Source of the DNA: Flammeovirgaceae bacterium SG7u.111
Lineage (GTDB): Bacteria > Bacteroidota > Bacteroidia > Cytophagales > Flammeovirgaceae
NCBI GenBank assembly: GCA_034044135.1
Contig: CP139021.1
Span: forward strand, 568,501 to 632,500
DNA length: 64,000 nucleotides
Reading direction: 5' to 3'
Numbering within the stretch: the first letter of the stretch is position 1; each line of letters begins with the position of its first letter. The notes under the pieces were generated by a model. The model was not told where the DNA came from. It searched no databases and saw only the letters and a list, made by a program, of their open reading frames with translations. Position numbers and translations under genes: made by a program. Below, piece after piece: positions 9,746 to 18,924 of the stretch.

Positions 9746-12700
9746 TTAAAATTTGATTTTTCCTCCTAAAGTAAAGGTTGTAAGAGGGTCGTAAGTATAG
9801 CGGTTAGAATCGCCTTGGATATCTGTTGTTGGATTAAACCCATCTCTTTTCGTCGTTAAGAATAGATTATCACCCGCAACAAAAACATCGAAGCTTTGAA
9901 TTCTTAACTTTTGAGTAAGAGTTTGTGGGAATGTATATCCTAGACGGACGTTAGAAAGCGTAAAGTAATCTGCTTTTGTTAGGAAACGAGTTGATCTAGA
10001 AGAATAGTTTTGGGTCAAATCGTTGTCGTATCTAGGAACATCGGTGATGTCTCCTTCTTGTTGCCATCTATTCCTAATATCGGTATGAAAATTACCTTGT
10101 CCCACTTGGTGATTATTCATTAAATCGGCATAAGCGTTGTCATAACCATATCCACCAAGTTGATATCTAAATAGTACTTGAAGATTAATACCCTTATATC
10201 CAGCGTTTAAGTTTAGGCCTCCACGTACATCAGGAATTGCAGATTTTCCAACAAACTTTTGAGTGGCAGTGGAATAAGCATTAGTAGTAGTTGCTAAAAC
10301 ATTAGCGTTTGGTTTTTCAGCTAAGTATTCAGTCATTGAACTTATTTCTTCTCCTTCTGTGTAAGCTCCATCACCGTCCAAATCATCATAGTTTAATACC
10401 CAAAGAGCATCACCGTTGGCAGGATCAACACCAGCCCATTCTCGCATGTAATAGTCATACATAGAATATCCTACAGCTCTTCCATAACTACCAGAAATAT
10501 CCAGTGTTTTTTGCTCTCCTGTTGCAGGGTCTATAGGCATTTGAGTCAATTCATTAGAAAGGATTTCACCATTTACTCTTAGGTCAAGGTAAAAATCAGT
10601 CTTATTTAAGATGTGCCCTGTGAAGTCAAATTCTATACCTGAGTTTACTAATTTTCCATCATTTACAGTAATGATAGCATAACCCAATGAAGGACCTACT
10701 CTACGATCAAAAATTAAGTTGTCAGTAGATTTATTATAATAATCAATTCCAAAATCTAAGAATTTACCTATTTTTCCTTCTACACCTGCTTGGAACATTT
10801 TTGCAGTTTCCCAAGTCAAATCAGGATTACCTTTGGTGTCAAAAGTTAATGATGGGGTGCCATTTAGGTTTGTTATTTCAAACAAGTCATACCCAGGGTA
10901 ATACTCTTGTCCCTGATCACCAGTGATTCCGTAACTAGTTTTTAATTTCAAGAAGTTGATAGCATCGACATCTAAAAAGCTTTCATTAGAAATAACCCAT
11001 GCTGCTCCAATAGAACCAAATGTTCCCCACTTATCATTAACAAACCTAGAAGAACCATCAGCTCTAATACTTCCCGTAACGTAGTAAGTATCGTTGTAGT
11101 CATAGTTAACTTGTCCGAAATAACTTTCTATGGCATAACCTTCTGTATAGCCAGATACTTGTGGGTTTGCTACACCATTGTTGAGGTCAGTGCCAAATGG
11201 ATCGACAAGTTGTGCTATAGATGCAGTAGAATATTCTCGTGTCCATTTGTTGCTCTCATGTGCTGCCAAAGCTTCCAATGAATGGCTACCAAAGTCTTTG
11301 TTGTACCTTAGCAAGTTAGTAAAGTTGTAGCTATTTGTCTGTGTGAAAGATTTGAAAAGTGTACCATTTGCAGACTGTCCTGGACCAAAGAATGGTGAAT
11401 CTAAATTCTGGTAATCACTTTGTCTAAACTGCCATCCAAAACGAGATTCGAAAGTCAAGTTTTTAGTGAAGTCAATGTTTATGTTAGCATTCCCATTTAA
11501 ATCGTGAGTAATTCTATTAAAGATACTTATCTCTGCGTCAGAGATAGCGTTGGTAAGACCTCCAAAGCCTCTTTTTTCACCATAGTCATACACTGACCCA
11601 CCATAATATTGGTTGTCGATTTTATCACCGTTTTCATCTCTTAAAAAGAGCGGATAAATAGAAGGGATGTTATCCACAAACCAGAAAATACTACCTGAGT
11701 CTTCTGTTTGACCTGCATTGTTAGTTTCTCCTCTTGAATAACCTACGTTAAACCCTCCCGATAACCACTCCTTTGCTTGGTGATTTACATTTACTCTTGC
11801 AGATAACCTTTCAAAATCAGAGTTAATAGAGTAACCTATGTCTTTCAAATACCCAACTGAAGTGAAGTAATTTGTTTTTGCATCACCACCTCCAATTCTA
11901 AGGTTTGTCTCCTGTCTAGTAGAGTTTTGGAAAGCATAATCTTCCCAGTTTTCTGGGTCATACTTTCTTGTAACGCCAGGTCTTACCATACCGGTTGCTG
12001 GGTCTATTAATTCGCCTCCATCAGCAACATTCCACATGTTGTAAAAGGGATCTACACCAGTTCCTCCATCAAATAGAGCTGCGTTCGCATAAGCAATAGG
12101 ATCAGCTTCTTCGTTTTGAATACCACGTTGTCTGAGATTGTCCCAACCAATGGCAATATATTCATCAGGAGAGGTTATTTTGCTGTATCTTGGTAATGAT
12201 GATACGTTACGTCCAATTTTTGTGTCTACTTCAATATAAGTCTGACCACTAGCGCCCTTCTTTGTATTTACTAAGATCACGCCATTAGCCCCCCTTGATC
12301 CGTAGATGGCAGTTGCTGTTGCATCTTTAAGAACGGTCATGCTTTCAATATCGGCAGGGTTGATGGCGTTGATACTCCCATAATATGGTACACCATCTAC
12401 AACGTATAATGGGTCACTATTACCATTTATTGAGCCAATACCACGAATCCTAACAGTAGCAGAAGCACCTGGTTGACCAGTAGTATTGATTACATTCACA
12501 CCTGCAACTTCACCAGCTAGAGCTTGAGAGATGTTAGATATACTCTTTCTGTTCACTAGTTCCGCATCTACTTGTGTTAGTGATCCCGCAAAAGACTGCT
12601 TGGTTGCTGTACCATAACCTACTACAATTACTTCTTGTAGTACTTCATCATCGCTCTGAAGGGTTATGTTTAGTTCTGAATTTGAACCGATGGCCACTTC

Positions 12701-12946
12701 TTGGGTTTGAAACCCAATATAGCTGAAAATCAGGGTAGTGGCAGAGGCAGGGACGGTCAACTTAAAGTTGCCATCAATGTCGGTAATGGTACCAGAGGTT
12801 GCATCACCTTTAATTATGACGTTTACGCCCGGTAGCGGAGATGAGTCCGCTTCTCCAGAAATCACCTTACCTGTGATCGTCCTATCTTGTGCCCATGCAG
12901 GTAGCATAAGCCCAAGGGCGAGGACTAATAGTAATACTCGCTTCAT
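9746..12946 (-). CDS. SusC/RagA family TonB-linked outer membrane protein
   Basis: 1066 aa. Signal peptide (about residues 1-19), carboxypeptidase-regulatory-like domain (RTITGKVISGE to about residue 100), TonB-dependent plug with the characteristic EVIVVGYGT line and SLTQVDAELV, the ATAIYGSRGANGVILVNTKKG plug motif, then a beta-barrel ending in an aromatic-rich strand (FTLGGKIKF). It imports oligosaccharides through the outer membrane with the SusD-like partner encoded 133 bp downstream. A candidate promoter with a leader of roughly 230 nt precedes it. Confidence 0.95.
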   Translation of the reverse strand: MKRVLLLVLALGLMLPAWAQDRTITGKVISGEADSSPLPGVNVIIKGDATSGTITDIDGNFKLTVPASATTLIFSYIGFQTQEVAIGSNSELNITLQSDDEVLQEVIVVGYGTATKQSFAGSLTQVDAELVNRKSISNISQALAGEVAGVNVINTTGQPGASATVRIRGIGSINGNSDPLYVVDGVPYYGSINAINPADIESMTVLKDATATAIYGSRGANGVILVNTKKGASGQTYIEVDTKIGRNVSSLPRYSKITSPDEYIAIGWDNLRQRGIQNEEADPIAYANAALFDGGTGVDPFYNMWNVADGGELIDPATGMVRPGVTRKYDPENWEDYAFQNSTRQETNLRIGGGDAKTNYFTSVGYLKDIGYSINSDFERLSARVNVNHQAKEWLSGGFNVGYSRGETNNAGQTEDSGSIFWFVDNIPSIYPLFLRDENGDKIDNQYYGGSVYDYGEKRGFGGLTNAISDAEISIFNRITHDLNGNANINIDFTKNLTFESRFGWQFRQSDYQNLDSPFFGPGQSANGTLFKSFTQTNSYNFTNLLRYNKDFGSHSLEALAAHESNKWTREYSTASIAQLVDPFGTDLNNGVANPQVSGYTEGYAIESYFGQVNYDYNDTYYVTGSIRADGSSRFVNDKWGTFGSIGAAWVISNESFLDVDAINFLKLKTSYGITGDQGQEYYPGYDLFEITNLNGTPSLTFDTKGNPDLTWETAKMFQAGVEGKIGKFLDFGIDYYNKSTDNLIFDRRVGPSLGYAIITVNDGKLVNSGIEFDFTGHILNKTDFYLDLRVNGEILSNELTQMPIDPATGEQKTLDISGSYGRAVGYSMYDYYMREWAGVDPANGDALWVLNYDDLDGDGAYTEGEEISSMTEYLAEKPNANVLATTTNAYSTATQKFVGKSAIPDVRGGLNLNAGYKGINLQVLFRYQLGGYGYDNAYADLMNNHQVGQGNFHTDIRNRWQQEGDITDVPRYDNDLTQNYSSRSTRFLTKADYFTLSNVRLGYTFPQTLTQKLRIQSFDVFVAGDNLFLTTKRDGFNPTTDIQGDSNRYTYDPLTTFTLGGKIKF

Positions 12947-13180
12947 AAGTTTGTAATTTAAATAATTGATCTGTTTATAAATGGTTAATTAATCCTTATC
13001 AAAGGCCTCATGTACAATTTGAAGCTAAAGTTAATTTAAAATCAATTCAAGGTTGATTTGTAGTTAGTAGATAATCACAATAATTTGGATTATTTGATAG
13101 TCAAAAACAATGATGTGAAAGAACGTTTAGTTGTAGTCTGATTGGATAGTCCCTGTTTGGTGACTTAGGTGTATGGTTGG

Positions 13181-13212
13181 CAAAAATACAATGAAGTTAT
13201 TAGTAATACAAA
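13181..13212 (-). promoter_or_regulatory. Candidate Bacteroidetes-type promoter for susC (13 kb copy)
   Basis: On the minus strand TTTG (13209-13212) is followed after 20 nt by TATTTTTG (13181-13188), matching the Bacteroidetes primary-sigma pattern TTTG-N19-21-TAnnTTTG. Transcription would start near 13174, leaving a leader of about 228 nt before the susC ATG at 12946. The rest of the 12947-13306 gap shows no gene. Confidence 0.45.
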
Positions 13213-13313
13213 TGGATCCTAATACTGAGAATGACTAAGGAGCACTTTAGAAAGTAAGTTTATTAGTGGGATAAGTTTTGTTTTTTTAGCATGAAACTCA
13301 AGCTTTTCAGCAT

Positions 13314-13343
13314 AAAAAAACAGGCAGTTAAAAAACTGCCTGT
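13314..13343 (-). terminator. Intrinsic terminator of clpC
   Basis: ACAGGCAGTT and AACTGCCTGT form a 10-bp stem with a short A-loop, followed on the minus strand by seven T. It lies about 48 bp past the clpC stop codon. Confidence 0.9.
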
Positions 13344-13390
13344 CTTGATGAATTGTTTATAAAAATGTGTGATTTGTTCACATTTTATTT

Positions 13391-15928
13391 TTAAGTCTTA
13401 GCTTCGGACTTCTTTCTTACCGTCACCTTGAGCTCTTTTGCCTCTTTGTCATAGTCTGCTAGAAGAGTGTCTCCCTCAGTTATCTCGTTCTTTAGAAGCT
13501 CCTCAGCTATAGGGTCTTCCAAGTACTTTTGGATAGCCCTGTTCAAAGGTCTTGCTCCATACTGTGGATCGTATCCTTTATCGCTTAGGTAATCTTTTGC
13601 CTCTTCGCTTAGCTCTAGCTCAAAGCCTAAATTATTTAAGCGTTTGAACAACTTGGCTAGTGAAATATCGATGATTTTGTGAATATGCTCTCTTTCCAAA
13701 GAGTTGAATACGATCACATCATCAAGCCTGTTCAAGAACTCAGGAGAGAATGCTTTTTTAAGCGCACTCTGGATAGTAGACTTCATCATATCATCCTGAT
13801 GATCCATCTTGGCTTTTGAAGCAAAACCGATTCCACTACCAAAGTCTTTCAAGTCTCTCACACCAATGTTTGAGGTCATGATAATGATAGTATTTCGGAA
13901 ATCAACTCTCCTTCCTAATCCATCTGTCAAAATACCATCGTCCAATACTTGTAAGAGTAAGTTGAATACATCTGGATGTGCTTTCTCAATCTCATCAAGA
14001 AGGACTACACTATAAGGTTTTCTTCTGATTTTCTCAGTTAGCTGACCACCTTCTTCATATCCAACATATCCCGGAGGCGCTCCTACCAAGCGAGATACAG
14101 AGAATTTTTCCATGTACTCACTCATGTCTATTCTTACCAAAGAATCGTCTTTGTCGAAGAGATGAGAGGCTAGTACCTTGGCAAGTTCTGTTTTACCAAC
14201 ACCAGTAGGTCCTAAGAATATGAAAGAGCCGATTGGCTTTTGAGGATCTTTCAGACCAACTCTGGTACGTTGGATAGATTTAACCAATTTTTTAATGGCT
14301 TCATCTTGACCAATTACCCTGTCCATGAGCTCATCGCCCATGCCGAGTAGCTTCACACTTTCATTTTGTGCTAACTTGCTAACAGGAATGCCCGTCATCA
14401 TGCCAATTACCTCGGCAACACTTTCCTCATCTACAGGATAAACCTTTTCGTTGGTTTCTACTTCCCAGCTCTTTTTAGCTTCTTCCAGTTGGTCGAGTAG
14501 CTTTTTCTCTTTATCTCTAAGCTGTGCAGCCTCTTCGTACTTTTGGCTTTTTACAACCTTATTTTTCTCCTTTTTAATATCTTCTATTTCTTCTTCAAGT
14601 TTCAAGATATTATCAGGAACGTGGATATTATTGATGTGAACTCTAGCTCCAGCTTCATCCAATACATCGATGGCTTTATCTGGTAAGAATCGATCGCTAA
14701 TATACCTATCCGAGAGTTTTACACAGTTTTGTATTGCCTCTTCGGTGTACTGAACTCTGTGGTGTTCTTCGTATTTTCCTTTGATGTTGTTAAGGATCTC
14801 AACAGTTTCCTCAGGAGTGGTAGCATCTACCATCACCATTTGGAACCTACGCGCCAAAGCACCATCTTTTTCTATATACTGGCGATATTCGTCCAGTGTA
14901 GTAGCTCCTATGCATTGGATTTCTCCTCTTGCAAGGGCTGGCTTGAACATGTTAGAAGCGTCTAGTGATCCAGATGCGCCTCCCGCACCAACTATGGTGT
15001 GGATCTCATCAATAAATAAGATTACTTCAGGAGCTTTTTCCAACTCGTTCATTACCGCTTTCATCCTTTCTTCAAACTGGCCACGGTATTTTGTGCCCGC
15101 AACCAAAGAAGCCAAATCAAGCGTAACTACACGTTTGCCAAATAGCACCCTAGAAACTTTTTTCTGTACAATCCTCAAAGCAAGACCTTCGGCAATGGCA
15201 GTTTTACCCACGCCAGGCTCACCTATTAAAAGAGGGTTGTTCTTTTTCCTGCGGCTCAAGACTTGGGCAACACGCTCAATCTCATTTTCCCTACCAACAA
15301 TTGGGTCAAGCTTTCCTTCTTCGGCAACCCTTGTGAGGTCTCTACCAAAGTTGTCAAGCACTGGGGTACGAGATTTCTCCGCTTTGCTACCGCCTTCGCC
15401 TCTACTTCCACTGCCACCTCCTGGGCTACCAGTGAACATCCTACTGCTGTCGTCATCAGGATCGTCCGTGTCTGGTCCAGAAATCGGGTTTTCGCTGTGG
15501 TATTCTAGCAATTCTTTGATCACCTCATAGGTAATATCGAATTTATGCAAAATCTGTGTGGCAAGGTTATCCTCATCCCTTAAGATAGAAAGCAGCAAAT
15601 GCTCGGTTCCTATCAGTTGGGCTTTAAATATTTTCGCTTCCAGATATGTTATCTTCAATACTTTTTCCGATTGGCGAGTAAGGGGAATGTTTGCTAGGTT
15701 TTTAACATTATGACTTGCAGTGCCCCTTGTGGCCTGCTCAATAGTCTCACGAACTTCTTCGAGTGACACGCCTAGCTTCTTTATCAAAGCGATAGCAATG
15801 CCTTCCCCCTCACGGATCATGCCTAGCAATAAATGCTCGGTGCCGATATAATCGTGCCCCAAGCGCAAGGCCTCTTCCCTGCTCAAAGAAATCACTTCTT
15901 TTACTCGGTTAGAAAATTTTGCCTCCAT
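13391..15928 (-). CDS. clpC: ATP-dependent Clp protease ATP-binding subunit ClpC
   Basis: 845 aa, the normal ClpC length. Two Clp_N repeats (about residues 4-145), a Gly/Ser linker, AAA domain 1 with Walker A GEPGVGKT (236-243) and Walker B VILFIDEIH (302-310), a UVR-type middle region (KYEEAAQLRDKEKKL, about 463-477), AAA domain 2 with Walker A GPTGVGKT (573-580) and Walker B VVLLDEIEKA (641-650), and a ClpB-type D2-small domain. The UVR segment and the absence of the long ClpB coiled coil identify ClpC rather than ClpB. It unfolds substrates for ClpP in the cytoplasm. Single gene with its own terminator; 235 bp of gene-free sequence lies upstream. Confidence 0.96.
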   Translation of the reverse strand: MEAKFSNRVKEVISLSREEALRLGHDYIGTEHLLLGMIREGEGIAIALIKKLGVSLEEVRETIEQATRGTASHNVKNLANIPLTRQSEKVLKITYLEAKIFKAQLIGTEHLLLSILRDEDNLATQILHKFDITYEVIKELLEYHSENPISGPDTDDPDDDSSRMFTGSPGGGSGSRGEGGSKAEKSRTPVLDNFGRDLTRVAEEGKLDPIVGRENEIERVAQVLSRRKKNNPLLIGEPGVGKTAIAEGLALRIVQKKVSRVLFGKRVVTLDLASLVAGTKYRGQFEERMKAVMNELEKAPEVILFIDEIHTIVGAGGASGSLDASNMFKPALARGEIQCIGATTLDEYRQYIEKDGALARRFQMVMVDATTPEETVEILNNIKGKYEEHHRVQYTEEAIQNCVKLSDRYISDRFLPDKAIDVLDEAGARVHINNIHVPDNILKLEEEIEDIKKEKNKVVKSQKYEEAAQLRDKEKKLLDQLEEAKKSWEVETNEKVYPVDEESVAEVIGMMTGIPVSKLAQNESVKLLGMGDELMDRVIGQDEAIKKLVKSIQRTRVGLKDPQKPIGSFIFLGPTGVGKTELAKVLASHLFDKDDSLVRIDMSEYMEKFSVSRLVGAPPGYVGYEEGGQLTEKIRRKPYSVVLLDEIEKAHPDVFNLLLQVLDDGILTDGLGRRVDFRNTIIIMTSNIGVRDLKDFGSGIGFASKAKMDHQDDMMKSTIQSALKKAFSPEFLNRLDDVIVFNSLEREHIHKIIDISLAKLFKRLNNLGFELELSEEAKDYLSDKGYDPQYGARPLNRAIQKYLEDPIAEELLKNEITEGDTLLADYDKEAKELKVTVRKKSEAKT

Positions 15929-16163
15929 AGTATGGTTTTGGATATAATAATGGTCGTTAAAATTAATTTAACCTCTATTCAAATAAAAGGATACAAAACG
16001 ATTTATCTTAAATAATTCGTAATGTTTTTATAAAGTCTGCCTTTCCAATTCAAGATTATGAATATATTATTGGACTTTTCTATGATGTTGCAAATTTTGC
16101 TTACTTATTTTAAGAAATAACCTAAAATCGCCTCATCAAAAGATCTTAACCGAAACAGGCCTA

Positions 16164-16799
16164 TTACACGAATAGTTTCTGCGACTTTATAATCGCCTTC
16201 GAATTCGGTCCTTCATTGAATAACAAGTCAATTACACTTAAGTTTTCAATAAAGTTATCAGTGAACAACTGGTGATAGGGGGTTGCATGAATGATACCAC
16301 CCGAGGATTTATCGCTTATCACTGACCTAAAGTCACGAATTCCTTCTGGTTTGTCTGTTTGGTAGCTGTCAGTTTGGCTAAGCTCTGTGCCGAGCTTCAG
16401 GTATTTCAGACAAAGTGTCAGCAAGTCTAGGTTTAGTTCAAACAGGAAACGGTGGTTTGTGTAAATAATTTTGTAAAAAGCGCCTTCATAATGTTCAAAA
16501 AATGGAGCGTTGGCATAAGCGGAAGTAATTGCTCTCCAATGTCTATTTTGCCACTTTTCGGTATAATCTATTTGTATATCCTTTATTTTTTGAGGCTTCC
16601 TTGCTCCAATTACTGGCACGGTAAGTCTATCCACCTTGTTGGTTGTTTGGATATAGGCTCTGTTGCGAAGGCTTTGCCGCTGGAAGTTTTCTTCCGCTTC
16701 TAAAATCACTTTTTGGCTGTTTGCCATTACCGTAAAAAATGCCACATTGGGCAAATAATGCAATTCTATTAGCGATGTGTTTATTTCTTTCCCGCTCAT
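16164..16799 (-). CDS. WbqC-like family protein
   Basis: 211 aa. It opens with a short strand and the motif ELHYLPNVAFF, then AEENFQRQSLRNRAYIQTTNKVDRLTVPV, the typical WbqC core (H/Y-LP...; S-x-RNR; I-x-T-x-x-G/K). Later PFFEHYEGAFYKII and the C-terminal YHQLFTDNFIENLSVIDLLFNEGP match the family end. WbqC-type proteins appear in surface-polysaccharide clusters and as stand-alone genes in Bacteroidota; the biochemical role is unsettled. The ATG overlaps the trmB stop codon (ATGA arrangement), so translation is probably coupled. Confidence 0.8.
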   Translation of the reverse strand: MSGKEINTSLIELHYLPNVAFFTVMANSQKVILEAEENFQRQSLRNRAYIQTTNKVDRLTVPVIGARKPQKIKDIQIDYTEKWQNRHWRAITSAYANAPFFEHYEGAFYKIIYTNHRFLFELNLDLLTLCLKYLKLGTELSQTDSYQTDKPEGIRDFRSVISDKSSGGIIHATPYHQLFTDNFIENLSVIDLLFNEGPNSKAIIKSQKLFV

Positions 16800-17500
16800 A
16801 TTTCTTCCTTACTATTCTCTGGCACAACAAAGCTTGGCTGCTCTTCAGCAAGTTTTGCTTTCAAATAATGAATTTTATGTCCCTTTTTGGTGAAGATACT
16901 TTCAAAGCGTGTTTTTATGTTATGGTGCTCGGCATAAAGTGGTGATTCGTATAGGTCAAATGTCTTTTCCAGTTCTAGTACTTCAAGTTTTTTTATTTCC
17001 TCCAAAGAATATTCAAAAAGAGGTTGGCTATCGGTTTTGAGGCGGATCCATCCACCCGGTTTCATTATTCGATGATAGATACCCATGAAACGAGGGTTGG
17101 TAAGGCGGCGTCTAATATCCCTCTTCCGAGGTCGCGGATCTGGGTTGATGATCCAGATATCGGCTACTTCATTTTCAGCAAAAAGATCTTCCAAATGGTG
17201 GATTTTTGTGCGTAAAAAGCCCACGTTTTTTAAGCCTTTTTCCTCTGCCTGCGAGCTTCCAAACCAAAGCCTATCACCTTTTATATCTATTCCTATGAAG
17301 TTTTTGTTTGGATAAATCTCGCCAAGACCTACGCTGTATTCCCCACGCCCGCAGGCAAGCTCCAATACGATATCGTTGTCATTTTGGAAAAATAACTCGT
17401 TCCAATTTCCCTTTATGTTTTCGAAAAGTTTCTTTCCTGCTTCAAGCACATTGTCGCTTGCTTTCACCCCCGAGAACTTCTTCTTTTTGCTCCTCGCCAT
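16796..17500 (-). CDS. trmB: tRNA (guanine-N7-)-methyltransferase TrmB
   Basis: 234 aa from the ATG at 17500. It has the SAM-binding motif VLELACGRGEYSVGL, the acidic strand end FIGIDIKGDRLWFG, and the catalytic-loop region DIWIINPDPRPRKRDIRRRL, where the canonical PDPWPK tryptophan is Arg. It makes m7G46 in tRNA variable loops. A start at 17527 would add nine poorly conserved residues (MHKINQKNK). The later ATG is preferred because MARSKKKKF is the usual family N-terminus, an AGAAGA-type ribosome site precedes it, and a -7-like TATTTTTG at 17525-17532 would put the transcription start downstream of 17527. Confidence 0.92.
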   Translation of the reverse strand: MARSKKKKFSGVKASDNVLEAGKKLFENIKGNWNELFFQNDNDIVLELACGRGEYSVGLGEIYPNKNFIGIDIKGDRLWFGSSQAEEKGLKNVGFLRTKIHHLEDLFAENEVADIWIINPDPRPRKRDIRRRLTNPRFMGIYHRIMKPGGWIRLKTDSQPLFEYSLEEIKKLEVLELEKTFDLYESPLYAEHHNIKTRFESIFTKKGHKIHYLKAKLAEEQPSFVVPENSKEEI

Positions 17501-17550
17501 TTTATTCTTCTGATTGATTTTATGCAAAAATAAAACATTTTAGGAATGCT

Positions 17551-17588
17551 GGGAGAAGCTAGAGGTTGGAGCTAGGAAATAGAAATAT
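17551..17588 (+). repeat. Period-7 purine-rich tract (heptamer repeat family)
   Basis: Degenerate units spaced about 7 bp apart, such as TAGAGGT and TAGGAAA, upstream of trmB. They match similar tracts near 48.9 kb and 49.9 kb in this window. No coding potential is seen. Confidence 0.45.
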
Positions 17589-17713
17589 TCGTGAACAGAA
17601 AAATCAGTTATAGAAATAAAATATATACAACAAAAGCCGAAAAAGGTTGCTAACTCTAGTGCTTTTGCAAGTTCCTAATCGGGTTTCACCAAAAAGCTTT
17701 TGAGTTCCTCTTG

Positions 17714-18019
17714 TTACGGCATAGGTTTGCTGGTAATTATTTTAGAGCCTCTGGATAGTATTTTTTCTTCTTTTGGGTTGGAGGTGAGGTAAATAGTTTT
17801 TTCCACTACTCGCTCTTTCTCGGGTGCGAAAAGAAAAGCCAAGGCAACAGCCAGGATCACAACAGCAGCGCTAGCATAAGCAGGGATTTTGTAGGCAAAT
17901 ATTCCTACCCAAGCAGGCCGATGCTTTTGCTTAAATTGGGCAAGTAAAGCTTGTTTTGGATATGCTATATAAACTTCTTCAAAGCCGTATATAATTTGTC
18001 GAGCGGCAGGCCTACCACA
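17714..18019 (-). pseudogene. Start-less open frame with one membrane helix, overlapping the end of maf
   Basis: A minus-strand frame is open for 101 codons and ends at TAA 17714-17716. It begins after a stop inside maf and contains no usable ATG. The translation looks like a real protein tail: about 25 polar residues (QALLAQFKQKHRPAW), a clean membrane segment (YASAAVVILAVALAFLF), then a charged tail (APEKERVVEKTIYL) ending SKPMP. This hydrophobicity pattern resembles the transmembrane-to-periplasm part of an anti-sigma-like protein, but no family is recognised. It could be the remnant of a gene that lost its 5' part, a gene broken by a frameshift, or one that starts at a non-standard codon. 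Confidence 0.4.
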
Positions 18020-18531
18020 TTATAATACGAGCCCTCAATTTTTTCTACACCAACCATCCCAATCCATTCTTGGATGCCATAAGCGCCCGCTTTGTCGAAA
18101 GGCTTGAAGTTTTTGATGTAAAATTTAAGTTCGGTTTCCGAAAGGTTTTTAAAAGTCACTAATGTTTCGGAGCTAAAAAGGGTTTGCTTTTCGGTGGTGG
18201 TGAGGCAAACCGCCGTGATCACCGAGTGGGTGTTGCCCGAAAGTTCTTTGAGCATTTGCAAGGCTTCTGTCTCGTCTTTGGCTTTGCCGTAGAGTTTGTT
18301 GCCTAGCACCACAATAGTATCGGCTGTGATCACCACTTCGTCGGCACTCATATCGTCTTCAAAGGCTGAGGCTTTCATCCTTGCCAAGTACTCCGCCACT
18401 TCTTTCACAGGGTGGGTATTAGGAAAAATCTCCTCTATTTTTCTTTTCCTTACCTCAAAATCAATGTTGATCGATTTGAGCAATTCTTTTCTTCGGGGAG
18501 AGTTGGAGCCGAGGATTACTTTTTTCTTCAT
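17965..18531 (-). CDS. maf: Maf-like nucleoside triphosphate pyrophosphatase (probably dTTP/UTP-specific)
   Basis: 188 aa, the normal size. N-terminal LGSNSPRRKELL holds the Maf nucleotide-binding S-x-x-R, and VVITADTIVV carries the catalytic Asp71 (D-T). GKAKDETEALQMLKELSGNTHSVITAVCL and KAGAYGIQEW complete the family signature. These cytoplasmic house-cleaning enzymes hydrolyse non-canonical or pyrimidine NTPs to NMP and PPi. Its 3' end overlaps the start-less open frame described separately. Confidence 0.94.
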   Translation of the reverse strand: MKKKVILGSNSPRRKELLKSINIDFEVRKRKIEEIFPNTHPVKEVAEYLARMKASAFEDDMSADEVVITADTIVVLGNKLYGKAKDETEALQMLKELSGNTHSVITAVCLTTTEKQTLFSSETLVTFKNLSETELKFYIKNFKPFDKAGAYGIQEWIGMVGVEKIEGSYYNVVGLPLDKLYTALKKFI

Positions 18532-18924
18532 GATCTGAATATCTTTAAGGATTAAACTCTTGTTTACAAAGGCATGTTCATCTGATAGTTCATTTGTAAG
18601 GTTTTACGCAAAAGTTAAAAAAATAAAAAATTAAATCTTTCTTTTTAAATTGAGCGTTTATCAAAAATAGAATACTATTTCTTTCCGTAAACTTCCTAAT
18701 AAAAATATAGTAAAATCGACAATATTAAAATACTATTTGCCTTTTATGCCCGAACAACGGAGCTTTAGGGCAAGCTTATTGACCTTTTCTGCTTGGTTAC
18801 ACAAGACCAACGCCTTCTTACATAAGGTATCTGCGGAGTTGTAAAAAGAACAAAAAAAACATTATTTAGTCTTATTATCGTGGGTTTGACGATCTGTGGC
18901 TGATTAAATCAAAACTAAATACAC
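18532..18924. other. 393-bp AT-rich divergent intergenic region between maf and prc
   Basis: No gene is seen. The only structure is a 10-bp direct repeat AATACTATTT (18671-18680 and 18729-18738). A -7-like TATTTTTG for maf (18662-18669, minus) has no clear -33 element. Confidence 0.3.

Noticed and set aside
14781-15530. 249-codon open frame on the strand opposite clpC
   Set aside because: A shadow of the clpC coding sequence; proline/serine-rich translation without a domain.
18671-18738. Direct repeat AATACTATTT twice as a regulator site
   Set aside because: 10 bp in AT-rich sequence is weak, with no symmetry or promoter relation; kept only as a note in the intergenic entry.
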